DNA of 64,000 bases, taken from positions 248,001 to 312,000 of the forward strand of contig NZ_JPEO01000001.1 of assembly GCF_000753795.1 (NCBI RefSeq), read 5' to 3'. The position numbers were made by a program, and so were the translations under genes. How positions within the stretch are numbered: the first letter of the stretch is position 1; each line of letters starts with the position of its first letter. The notes below the pieces were generated by a model. That model had not been told where the DNA came from. It did not search any database and saw only the letters and a program-made list of their open reading frames with translations. The stretch comes from Shewanella mangrovi. GTDB lineage: Bacteria; Pseudomonadota; Gammaproteobacteria; Enterobacterales; Shewanellaceae. Shown here in pieces: positions 44,861-52,537 of the stretch.

Positions 44861-45712
44861 ATGATTAGGCTGAATTATCGAGTGCAAAGTGTCGCTATCG
44901 GAGGATGCTTGCTGGTTGTGAGCCATCTCTGTGCGGCGCAAGCAACGGCTGCGAAACCTATGCGTATCGTGGCTCTAGCCCCTCATGCTGTTGAACTGCT
45001 TTATGCTATTGGTGCCGGCGATGAAATTGTGGCAGCGACTGAATTTGCTGATTATCCGCAGGCTGCAAAGGCCATACCTCGTATTGGTGGCTTTCAAGGT
45101 ATTCAGTTGGACAGACTCATGCAGTTGCAGCCCGATTTAGTGGTGGCGTGGCAAGGCGGTAATAGCCCAGAAATGCTGGCGAGAATTAAGTCGTTGGGAT
45201 TTAAGCTCTACATGAGTCACCCCGATACTTTGGTACAAGTTGCAGACGAAATGGAAGCGCTCGGAAAACTGACTGATCATTTGCCACAGGCACAGCAGCA
45301 AGCGGCGCAATACCGGCAACGGCTTAACCAGTTAATCGAGCAAAATGCCCACAAGCCCAAGGTCAAACTTTTCTATCAGCTGTGGTCAAATCCCATGATG
45401 ACTGTTGCCAAAGGTAGTTGGGTGCAACAAATTATTGATGTCTGCCAAGGCGAAAATGTGTTTTACGATGCGTCGTCACCTTATCCGCAAGTCAGCTTAG
45501 AGAAGGTGTTACTCACTCAGCCACAAGTGATCATCAGCTCTAAAGAAACGGGTAATCCACAAACGATTGACTGGCAGCGTTGGCCGGAAATTCCGGCAGT
45601 AAATCAGCAACACATATTCTCAATAGATGCCGATATTTTGCAGCGACAAACTCCCCGCGCATTATTAGGAATGCAACAGATGTGTGATGCATTAGATAAA
45701 GTACGGAAATAA
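44861..45712 (+). CDS. btuF: BtuF-like periplasmic binding protein
   Basis: A 283-residue cluster A-type (class III) binding protein with a signal peptide ending near AQATAA. It begins MRIVALAPHAVELLYAIGAG, followed by DEIVAATEFADYPQAAKAIP, DRLMQLQPDLVVAWQGGNSP, GSWVQQIIDVCQGENVF and PQVIISSKETG, which follow BtuF, the vitamin B12 binding protein of BtuCDF. The ATG at 44861 is chosen because the signal peptide starts there; an in-frame TTG at 44777 would put 28 non-hydrophobic residues before it. The gene is solitary; btuC and btuD are not near. I looked for a B12 riboswitch upstream and saw none. Confidence 0.82.
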   Translation: MIRLNYRVQSVAIGGCLLVVSHLCAAQATAAKPMRIVALAPHAVELLYAIGAGDEIVAATEFADYPQAAKAIPRIGGFQGIQLDRLMQLQPDLVVAWQGGNSPEMLARIKSLGFKLYMSHPDTLVQVADEMEALGKLTDHLPQAQQQAAQYRQRLNQLIEQNAHKPKVKLFYQLWSNPMMTVAKGSWVQQIIDVCQGENVFYDASSPYPQVSLEKVLLTQPQVIISSKETGNPQTIDWQRWPEIPAVNQQHIFSIDADILQRQTPRALLGMQQMCDALDKVRK

Positions 45713-45884
45713 TTACAAATATTAATTCATTAATCACTAAATTAATATTTGTTAATTTCTTTATTTATATTGATCACAAAATAGCTCAAAATTTATGAAC
45801 TTTTAGTAAAAAATATTGCCGTCCTGTAAATCTAGATGTAAAAACCGAACTCTACTGAGTATTTTACATTCAAGGATGTTGCTA

Positions 45885-46946
45885 ATGAGAAAGGAATTTA
45901 CCTTTTTAACGCTTTCATGTGCTGTTGTTTTTTTGAGCGGTTGTAATATTGCTAAAACTTTACAAAACAGTCTGGAGGATATGAAAAATGCATTTACGTC
46001 TCCTACAGTTCCTGTCTCATATGTAAAACCTGCCAATATTTCTGGTGCTGAAAAAATTCGTCGAATTGCAGTAATGGAACAACGTAATGATGGCGCGGTT
46101 TCCTTCCTTGAAAGTAATTTGTCCGGCATTACAGTTAATTCTGCTCCTTATTTTACCTTGGTCGATCGCTCAACTTTAGAAAAAGCAATTAAAGAGCAAA
46201 AATTTACTGAAAGCTTATTAGCAGACAATGCTACGCGAGTTAAATTGGGTAAGTTTACTGGCGCAGATACAATCGTGTCAGGCACTTTAGGAGCGAATAT
46301 CAATTCGACTCACTACAGCAAAACAGTATCTAAGTGCTCTGATAAGAAATGTAAAAATACCTACGATGCCACAGTTCAATGTACCAAACACACCGCTGTT
46401 GCCGTATTTGAGCCTAAAGCTGTGTCTGTAGAAACTGGCCGAATCCTGTTTTCTAAGAATTATACCCGTTCTGTAGATACCGATGCCTGTAACGGTGAAG
46501 GTGATGCATTATTGTCTGACAGCGAATTAAGAGGCAGAGCCTACGCAATTATTGCTGAAGACTTTAAAGCTGACGTTGCTCCTTATACTTATACCGTTGA
46601 TGTTGAGTTATTTGAATCTGATGATTCTGATATGCCAGAAAAAGCTGATAAATACTTCGATATGGGGATTGAATTAGCTGAAAATAAACGCGTCGATAAT
46701 GCCTGCATGATGTTTGCTAAGGCTCAGAGTGAATTTAATAAGTCTGTAGCATTAGCATTTAATAATGGCGTTTGCGCCGAATATGCTGGCGATATTGAAA
46801 AAGCGAATGCATTCTACCATAACGCAGAAACATTAACTGACGATGTTGATGAGTTGAAATATATTATTCTCGGTGAAGAGCGTCTAAAAAGCCGTCAAAC
46901 AGATGCCGAAACTTTGTCTCAACTTAGTGGTGTTGGACGTATTTAA
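45885..46946 (+). CDS. CsgG-like outer membrane lipoprotein
   Basis: A 353-residue lipoprotein: signal peptide with lipobox LSGC, C20 (SCAVVFLSGCNIAK). The middle (about 45-260) has CsgG/LpoB-type features: IRRIAVMEQRN at the start of the fold, YFTLVDRSTLEKAIKEQKFT and LGKFTGADTIVSGTLGAN. Six cysteines including SKCSDKKCKNTYDATVQC may form disulfides. The C-terminal part holds a TPR-like repeat (KADKYFDMGIELAENKRVDN, ACMMFAKAQSEFNKSVALAF). CsgG is an outer membrane secretion pore; LpoB regulates a murein synthase. ATG at 45885 has AAGGA at 45872-45876. First gene of a five-gene operon. Confidence 0.82.
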   Translation: MRKEFTFLTLSCAVVFLSGCNIAKTLQNSLEDMKNAFTSPTVPVSYVKPANISGAEKIRRIAVMEQRNDGAVSFLESNLSGITVNSAPYFTLVDRSTLEKAIKEQKFTESLLADNATRVKLGKFTGADTIVSGTLGANINSTHYSKTVSKCSDKKCKNTYDATVQCTKHTAVAVFEPKAVSVETGRILFSKNYTRSVDTDACNGEGDALLSDSELRGRAYAIIAEDFKADVAPYTYTVDVELFESDDSDMPEKADKYFDMGIELAENKRVDNACMMFAKAQSEFNKSVALAFNNGVCAEYAGDIEKANAFYHNAETLTDDVDELKYIILGEERLKSRQTDAETLSQLSGVGRI

Positions 46947-46949
46947 ACC

Positions 46950-47780
46950 GTGAATTTAATGAGCATTGCAGCGCGTTTAATAGCGCTGACTGCGCTGTTG
47001 TTTCCTGCAAGCCTTTGGGCTTGCAGTTGCGCTGATTATTATTCTGTTCGCACAATGCCTGATTGGGTCAGTGGTGATGCAATTGAGGCTGGCGTTATTC
47101 GCACTGTTGGTTCGACCCAGTGTTCTGGGCTTAAATCTTTAGATGAAAAACGTGCTGATGAACAAGCACGTATTGCTTTAGGCAAAATTTTATCTTCACA
47201 AGTGACGAGCCAAGAAACTTCTGTTCTAAGCGATCACGACGGTGTGAGTAATAGCCAATTCCGTTCGCAGTCCTCGTTGTTTAGCCAACAATTGCTTAAA
47301 AATGCCACTGTTTATGACCGTTGGGCGGACGCAGAAAACTGCGTGGTTTACGCGGCGATTCGAGTATCTCAGCAAGATATTGTTGCCGCCGAACGTGAGC
47401 AGCAGGCTAAACAACAGCGAAAGCTGATTAACCAATCCATTTGTGTGTCAGCAAGTGGACAAGGTCAGCGGGTACTTCAGCAACATCTTGAAGCTGGTCT
47501 GGTTCAACACGGATATCAGTTAGCTCTTGCAGGTCACCAGTGCAGTATCAAACTGAACGCTAAGAACCAGCAAACGGTCGCTCGCGCTAACCAAGTACTT
47601 ACCGAACTGCAGATCTCCGTAGTGTCAGCTAACCAAGTGCTGTGGAAGAAGCAATATGACGGTAAAGGGATTAGTTTTTCGCCGACCTCTAAGCAACAAC
47701 TATTTCAGAGAGCACTGTCGGATACTGTCGACTCGTTAATGAACGATCTCGAGACTCTTAAGCAGCAAGAGGTGAAATAA
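46950..47780 (+). CDS. LPP20-like exported protein
   Basis: A 276-residue protein starting at GTG 46950, four bases after the previous gene. Residues 1-24 form a signal peptide (IAARLIALTALLFPASLWA), followed by CSCADYY; the LWAC sequence is close to but not a canonical lipobox. An LPP20-type domain follows: MPDWVSGDAIEAGVIRTVGS, KSLDEKRADEQARIALGKI, then VYDRWADAENCVVYAAIRVS. A second, different domain fills the C-terminal 120 residues (QSICVSASGQGQRVLQQHLE, QISVVSANQVLWKKQYDG). LPP20 proteins include FlgP of vibrios, which helps assemble outer-membrane flagellar structures. Second gene of the operon. Confidence 0.75.
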   Translation: MNLMSIAARLIALTALLFPASLWACSCADYYSVRTMPDWVSGDAIEAGVIRTVGSTQCSGLKSLDEKRADEQARIALGKILSSQVTSQETSVLSDHDGVSNSQFRSQSSLFSQQLLKNATVYDRWADAENCVVYAAIRVSQQDIVAAEREQQAKQQRKLINQSICVSASGQGQRVLQQHLEAGLVQHGYQLALAGHQCSIKLNAKNQQTVARANQVLTELQISVVSANQVLWKKQYDGKGISFSPTSKQQLFQRALSDTVDSLMNDLETLKQQEVK

Positions 47781-47785
47781 CGTCT

Positions 47786-48568
47786 GTGTCTCAATTACCT
47801 TTAGGGCAAAATTTGATGGGCTCTTCGAGTAAATGGCCTCGTTTGGCGAAACTACGTAACACAGTTGTGTTTATTGCAGTGATGCTAATGGGGCTTGGTA
47901 ACTGGGCCGATACCAAGGCACTGGCGGTTGAAGCTTATGAAGGCTTTGTTGCGCACTTTACCAATCAGATCGAAGACAAAGTGGTGGCCGACATCGATGT
48001 AGGCAACTACTTACCGTTTGTCGAACAGCGATTAGGGATCCCGCAGGTGGTGAAAACCTCTGCGCTTGATAATCGTTATGAGTACCGCTATTACAAGCAG
48101 CAGAAATATCTGTTAGCGCTGATTGTTGATAAGGAGCGTGTGGTTGCGGTAACTGTGCACAGCTTACCCTTCAATAATCCATTATTAGATGGGTTTACAC
48201 CGGCGGTACCTTTTACAAAGCAGTTGCTTCATAAAAATAGCCTGGCACAGGCGGTCAGCGATAGTAATCACTATTGGTACGACAGTCGCAACCTACGTTA
48301 CTTCATGGTTGAAGACAGTTTAGGGCTGCAAGGGATGAATCTGCATCTACTGGTTGGCTTTACCGAATACGGTAACGTTGCGACAGATGCGCAGAAACCG
48401 CTAGAGCAGTTAGAACAAGCGGAGATGCAAGGCGATACTGCTGCGCAAAAGGCCTTAGCAAGTAAGTTGCAGCAACAGCCTATGAGTTTCTATTCGGTAT
48501 CGGAGCTGGATAGTAAATTTATCGCTGACTCTTTACTCACTAAATACGAATTTAATGCTTATTTTTAA
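47786..48568 (+). CDS. Single-span protein of ETEC_3214-like type, unknown function
   Basis: A 260-residue protein with a probable N-terminal anchor near residues 24-42 (LRNTVVFIAVMLMGLGNWAD). The region 70-200 (IDVGNYLPFVEQRLGIPQVV, YEYRYYKQQKYLLALIVDKE) resembles proteins annotated as ETEC_3214-like, but I am not certain. A conserved-looking YWYDSRNLRYFMVEDSLGLQ lies near 165. The GTG at 47786 is used; an ATG at 47816 with AGGG nine bases upstream is a good alternative that would remove ten residues. Third gene of the operon, five bases after the LPP20-like gene. Confidence 0.6.
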   Translation: MSQLPLGQNLMGSSSKWPRLAKLRNTVVFIAVMLMGLGNWADTKALAVEAYEGFVAHFTNQIEDKVVADIDVGNYLPFVEQRLGIPQVVKTSALDNRYEYRYYKQQKYLLALIVDKERVVAVTVHSLPFNNPLLDGFTPAVPFTKQLLHKNSLAQAVSDSNHYWYDSRNLRYFMVEDSLGLQGMNLHLLVGFTEYGNVATDAQKPLEQLEQAEMQGDTAAQKALASKLQQQPMSFYSVSELDSKFIADSLLTKYEFNAYF

Positions 48569-48576
48569 GGATGAAG

Positions 48577-49890
48577 ATGCGCATTCATGCTCTTATCTGT
48601 GGCTTCTTAGTCGCCCAAGTGGCTGTTGCTGGCGATGATTTTGCCAGCTTTAAACAGCAGTATCTCCAACAATCACAACAGTTCGCTGACCAGCAACGGC
48701 TGGAGTATCAAAAGTTTCGCCAAGAGTATTTGGCACAGTATGATGACTTTAGGCAGCAGTTGCTGCAGTTCTGGTCTCAGCCACTGCAAAGTTCAGTCGA
48801 TGAACGAGTGATTTACACCAAAGATCTGCAAACTCGTATTCGCATAGATGATGTTGCACAGACCATGCTGGTTGAGCATCTCACTGATAAACCTCTTAAT
48901 GAGACTGAGATTATTGCGGCTGTTACGCTCGATAGTAATACGGCTGATGAAATATCAATAGCCTTAGACAAAGAACAGATAAGCAGTGAGCCAGCCATTA
49001 ATAGCGAGGACAGTGAGCAAGCGAATTTAGACAAGAAAGCCCAATCGACAACCGCCGCTGTTGAAACAGCAGTTAATGTACAACTGACAGCACAGCCACC
49101 TTTAGCGTCTGCGCAGATCAAGCAACAGATAGAAAGCCAATATCAGCAGGCCGTTATGGCAATTGATAACGGCGAGCCCGCGGCGAAGCAGCAACAGGAA
49201 ATTGCTCAGCTGCGCGCTGAAACTGACAAACGAGAGCAGCAAGCTCAACAGCAAGTCATAGAGGTGAGTGCCCACCAACCGACTTATAAGCAGATCCAAA
49301 CACATCAATTGATGTTGCCGAAGGACTATACCTATAAGAAGGCCAAACCCTTTTTAGAAGACTATCAACAGCAGGTTAGCCATTACCAGTTGCCTATGTC
49401 GCTCCTATTGGCGATTACCCAAACGGAGTCTTCGTTTAATCCCGCTGCTACTTCACATATTCCAGCGTTTGGTTTGATGCAGATTGTGCCGCGTTCGGCG
49501 GGCTTAGATGTCGCGCAAAAGATCTATCAAAAGCAACAAGCTCCTACGGCTACGCAGCTGTATCAACCAGATGTCAATATTGAATATGGCGCAGGCTACT
49601 TATCGATATTGTGGTACGACTATTTTGATGATGTGAGTGATCTGCTGAGTCGCAAATACTGCGTGATTGCCGCTTATAACACTGGCGCTGGAAATGTCGC
49701 TCGGGCGTTTAATCCCCATGGTGAACGTAGCTTGAAGAAGGCGGTGAAAGAGATCAATCAATTAACGCCAGAGCAGGTTTATCAAACACTGCAACAAAAA
49801 TTGCCGTACGACGAAACCAAACATTATCTGAAAAAAGTCACGTTATTAGACAACCGTTATGCAACGACCATTAACGCATGGGATCTTTAA
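48577..49890 (+). CDS. MltC-like lytic transglycosylase with long coiled-coil N-terminus
   Basis: A 437-residue periplasmic enzyme. A signal peptide (MRIHALICGFLVAQVAVAGD) is followed by about 230 residues of Gln/Glu-rich helical sequence that looks like coiled coil (QQRLEYQKFRQEYLAQYDDF; QLRAETDKREQQAQQQVIEV). The C-terminal 170 residues are an SLT domain: catalytic E284 in LLAITQTESSFNPAATS, then IPAFGLMQIVPRSAG, YGAGYLSILW and VIAAYNTGAGNVARAF. It cleaves glycan strands of peptidoglycan to 1,6-anhydro ends. I chose ATG 48577 (AAGG at 48567-48570); ATG 48571 is too close to that RBS. Fourth gene of the operon. Confidence 0.87.
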   Translation: MRIHALICGFLVAQVAVAGDDFASFKQQYLQQSQQFADQQRLEYQKFRQEYLAQYDDFRQQLLQFWSQPLQSSVDERVIYTKDLQTRIRIDDVAQTMLVEHLTDKPLNETEIIAAVTLDSNTADEISIALDKEQISSEPAINSEDSEQANLDKKAQSTTAAVETAVNVQLTAQPPLASAQIKQQIESQYQQAVMAIDNGEPAAKQQQEIAQLRAETDKREQQAQQQVIEVSAHQPTYKQIQTHQLMLPKDYTYKKAKPFLEDYQQQVSHYQLPMSLLLAITQTESSFNPAATSHIPAFGLMQIVPRSAGLDVAQKIYQKQQAPTATQLYQPDVNIEYGAGYLSILWYDYFDDVSDLLSRKYCVIAAYNTGAGNVARAFNPHGERSLKKAVKEINQLTPEQVYQTLQQKLPYDETKHYLKKVTLLDNRYATTINAWDL

Positions 49891-49909
49891 CAAAAAGGAT
49901 ATTTAGCAA

Positions 49910-50470
49910 ATGAAGAAATTAGCTGTTTTAGTTGGCGCCATCTCAATTCTGGCCGGTTGTCAAAGCACCACAGAACCACAATCAACGCCGCTAGAGAAAA
50001 ATGATGCAGTGCCAAGCTGGGTGTTGTCGCCTGTACAAGAAGATGGTTTAGCTTCTTCAAGTTGCGTTGCCTGGGGCGGGAATATGGCTGCTGCTCGCGC
50101 TGCCGCAATTGCAAACGCTAAGGCTGATTTGGCATTGCAGATTGAAACGCGCGCGAAGGTGATGGACAAAACTATCAACCAACAACAGCAGCAAAATCTC
50201 GATGTTAGCAGTAGCTCCAGTTTTACTCAGGTGAGTAAGCAAGTTGCACAACAAAGCCTGATTGGTGCTATTCCGCAGGCAGTGGCATTTGCTCGCATTG
50301 ACAATCAGAAACAACTTTGTGCTTTTGTCGTGTTAAAGAACAGCAAAATGATTTTTGATAAATTGATTGCAGAGGCAAAGCTACCGCTGAACCCACAATC
50401 TGAAACTATGTTGTTTAAGCAGTTCCAAGAACAAAAAACAGTGGAAGAGCTGGAAGCTCAACTGAAATAA
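49910..50470 (+). CDS. LPP20-family lipoprotein
   Basis: A 186-residue lipoprotein with signal peptide and lipobox LAGC, C17 (MKKLAVLVGAISILAGCQST). After a short Gln/Thr-rich linker, an LPP20-type domain follows: VPSWVLSPVQEDGLASSSCV, AAARAAAIANAKADLALQIE, then an SSSSFTQVSKQVAQQSLIGA segment and QKQLCAFVVLKNSKMIFDKL. RBS AAAAGGA is at 49891-49897. It is the last gene of the operon and has a terminator 23 bases downstream. Together with the second gene it gives two LPP20-type proteins in one transcript. Confidence 0.82.
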   Translation: MKKLAVLVGAISILAGCQSTTEPQSTPLEKNDAVPSWVLSPVQEDGLASSSCVAWGGNMAAARAAAIANAKADLALQIETRAKVMDKTINQQQQQNLDVSSSSSFTQVSKQVAQQSLIGAIPQAVAFARIDNQKQLCAFVVLKNSKMIFDKLIAEAKLPLNPQSETMLFKQFQEQKTVEELEAQLK

Positions 50471-50492
50471 ATTCGCTCAAAATAGTGCTCTG

Positions 50493-50529
50493 AACGCCCT
50501 CGATATTTTTTATCAGGGCGTTTTTTATT
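50493..50529 (+). terminator. Intrinsic terminator of the CsgG/LPP20/transglycosylase operon
   Basis: AACGCCCT and AGGGCGTT pair, extended by GATA/TATC with one unpaired C, and are followed by T6 and a further T-rich run. Confidence 0.9.
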
Positions 50530-50562
50530 TTGCTTACCCCTCATCTCAGGTTACTGGGTTTT

Positions 50563-50578
50563 AGTGATGTAGATCACG
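50563..50578 (+). promoter_or_regulatory. CRP/FNR-type operator before the SpoIIAA-like gene
   Basis: GTGATGTAGATCAC is a perfect dyad with the CRP core GTGA-N6-TCAC. It lies 65-80 bases before the start of the SpoIIAA-like gene, a normal activator position. In Shewanella CRP controls anaerobic respiration, so anaerobic control of this pair is plausible but inferred. Confidence 0.6.
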
Positions 50579-50642
50579 GAAGTTGGTCGATTAGTCACTA
50601 GACTTACACCTATAAGTCATTCGGCAGTGATGCGAGGGGGCG

Positions 50643-51038
50643 ATGATGGATACTGTACGGCATGGTATTTCCATCGGCATTGAGCAGAGCGGTAGTGATG
50701 ATTTTTTCGTGTTAATTAAAGCAGTTGGCACGTTAAGCCATCAGGATTATGAGGTGATGGTGCCGGTATTGGAAGCTGCGCTGGATAGCGTAGTGCAGCC
50801 ACAGGTGTATTGCTTAGTCGATATTACCGAGTTTAATGGCTGGGAAGCACGCGCGATGTGGGATGATCTGCAACTAGGCATCAAACATGGCCGTGAATTT
50901 CGTAAAATCGCGATTGTTGGCAACCGTGATTGGCACGAATGGATGACTAAGGTAGCCGACTGGTTTACGCCAACTGAGCTAAAATATTTTTATCAACGGC
51001 AAGAAGCTGTTGCTTGGCTGCGACAAGATGAATCGTAG
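50643..51038 (+). CDS. SpoIIAA-like (STAS-related) protein
   Basis: A 131-residue cytoplasmic protein with the SpoIIAA-like pattern: GTLSHQDYEVMVPVLEAALD near residue 29, QVYCLVDITEFNGWEARAMW, and KIAIVGNRDWHEWMTKVADW. Members are often found near universal stress proteins and sulfate transporters; no clear biochemical function is known for this group. An RBS GAGGGGG overlaps 50635-50641, two bases before the ATG, so an initiation at ATG 50646 is possible. Its neighbour 86 bases downstream is a UspA-type gene and probably co-regulated. Confidence 0.85.
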   Translation: MMDTVRHGISIGIEQSGSDDFFVLIKAVGTLSHQDYEVMVPVLEAALDSVVQPQVYCLVDITEFNGWEARAMWDDLQLGIKHGREFRKIAIVGNRDWHEWMTKVADWFTPTELKYFYQRQEAVAWLRQDES

Positions 51039-51124
51039 CAATTGCAGATACGCTTTCAGGAGGAAAACGCACTCTGTGCCGCTTGATACTCGCGAACTCA
51101 CTATGGTTCGATTAGGAGGTCAAT

Positions 51125-51556
51125 ATGCGTTCTAAAGACATTCTGTGGCCCACAGACTTTTCTGATACTGCTTCTCATGCGTTGTCCTATGCGGTGGAAA
51201 TGGCAAACTTCTACAAGGTAGGTTTGCGTATTTTACACGTGGTGGATCAACCCATTGCAGATGCAAGTTATCAGTTACTGATTGTGACACCTGAAGAATT
51301 AGCGCAGAGCATGGAAAAGGCCGCGGCTGAAAGCATGCACCGTTTACTGGCACAGCTCAATACCGATCTGCGAGTAGAAACTGTGATCCGTCGTGGGGAT
51401 CCGGTGGAAGTGATCGTCAATGAAGCTGAAACTGCCGATATTGGCATGATTGTGCTCGCGAGCCATGGCCGCTCTGGCATTTCTCATTTCCTGAATACCA
51501 ATGTATCGGAAGAGATTGCCAACCGTGCGACATGCCCAGTGCTAGTAGTTAAATAG
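51125..51556 (+). CDS. Universal stress protein, UspA family
   Basis: A 143-residue protein of the UspA fold: ILWPTDFSDTASHALSYAVE at the N-terminus and ATP-binding motif G-x2-G-x9-G in LASHGRSGISHFLNTNVSEE near 120-135, ending CPVLVVK. This group binds ATP and responds to starvation or anaerobic stress; the target is not predictable. RBS AGGAGGTCA at 51115-51123 is strong. The gene follows the SpoIIAA-like gene behind a short gap that contains another AGGAGGA. Confidence 0.93.
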   Translation: MRSKDILWPTDFSDTASHALSYAVEMANFYKVGLRILHVVDQPIADASYQLLIVTPEELAQSMEKAAAESMHRLLAQLNTDLRVETVIRRGDPVEVIVNEAETADIGMIVLASHGRSGISHFLNTNVSEEIANRATCPVLVVK

Positions 51557-51769
51557 AATCGCGACGGCAAACCGCGTGGGGAGATAAGCTCGCTTCTCAC
51601 GCCTTGCTTTGTCTGAATGTTACTGTAATCAGTGACATAGGGTAGCTGTGAGCTAATTCTTTGTTTAGAGCGATTTACATTGTCAGCGTACACAAACTCA
51701 AGTACTTTGTATCGACGATAACTTAATCAGTTGTGCGGATATTAAGAATAACAGGAGCGGCTGGCGACT

Positions 51770-52090
51770 ATGTGGCAATTAGAGCAAGTAACTAAGCAAC
51801 AAATCGCATTTTTACGCAAGCTGTACTTAGCACACCTGATTGATGATGGTCAGCATAATCTATTGTCGTTGCAAAAACATACCTGTATGCCGCGACGTAC
51901 GGTGCAAGATGCGTTAGCGGCGTGCAGCGATATTGGAATAGAGATTTCGTTTATCCAAGATGGTGTGCGTAATAACAGCGGTTACTACCATATTCAGACT
52001 TGGGGGCCGATTAATAGTGCTTGGGTCGGTACCCATTTGCAGCAAATCGAACAGTTATTGCAAATTCCAACCCCGCAATTAACGCCATAA
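51770..52090 (+). CDS. Small winged-helix DNA-binding protein
   Basis: A 106-residue cytoplasmic protein. Residues 5-65 look like a winged helix-turn-helix (AFLRKLYLAHLIDDGQHNLL, SLQKHTCMPRRTVQDALAAC), followed by a short beta segment (YYHIQTWGPINS) and a C-terminal helix. I do not assign a family. RBS AGGAG at 51751-51755 has slightly long spacing. Its last 12 bases overlap, tail to tail, with the DUF2956 gene on the other strand. Confidence 0.7.
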   Translation: MWQLEQVTKQQIAFLRKLYLAHLIDDGQHNLLSLQKHTCMPRRTVQDALAACSDIGIEISFIQDGVRNNSGYYHIQTWGPINSAWVGTHLQQIEQLLQIPTPQLTP

Positions 52091-52408
52091 ATACAAAGCA
52101 AATCCTAGCCAACTTAGTAGCAATAATCCCCATGGCAACCAGCGGCCAACATTGCTCGAATTATCAGTAGGCGTCATCTCATCGTTCACATCATCGACCA
52201 CATTGCTGGCGGCAGCACGTTTCTTCTGTTGCTTATTGCGCTCGCGTGCTTTCGCTTTTTGCTGCTTTTTGTACTCAGCAATGCCTTTTTCAATGCCTTG
52301 GGCAATCAGTTTGGTTTGTTCTTTTGTTTGGCCTGGTTTCTGGGTCGCTTTTGCTACGGCCATAGCGGCTTGCTGTGTTTCTGGTGAAATAGCGCTTTTG
52401 TTGGACAT
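52079..52408 (-). CDS. DUF2956 family single-span protein
   Basis: A 109-residue protein with the DUF2956 signature at the N-terminus (ISPETQQAAMAVAKATQKPG, QTKEQTKLIAQGIEKGIAEY), a Lys/Arg-rich middle (KARERNKQQKKRAAA) and one C-terminal membrane span (WLPWGLLLLSWLGFALYLWR). The charged N-terminal domain is probably cytoplasmic, with the tail anchored in the membrane. Family function is unknown. Its 3' end overlaps that of the convergent wHTH gene by 12 bases. Confidence 0.88.
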   Translation of the reverse strand: MSNKSAISPETQQAAMAVAKATQKPGQTKEQTKLIAQGIEKGIAEYKKQQKAKARERNKQQKKRAAASNVVDDVNDEMTPTDNSSNVGRWLPWGLLLLSWLGFALYLWR

Positions 52409-52537
52409 ATTGGGCAGAGTCTTAGGGTTAAATCAGCTTACGGCTATTGTGCCAGTTTTCTCAGCGAATAGGTTAATGCGGCTGGATTTCATTACCTAAT
52501 CACCGCACAATCAAACATTCGCGCTGTTATCGAGACT

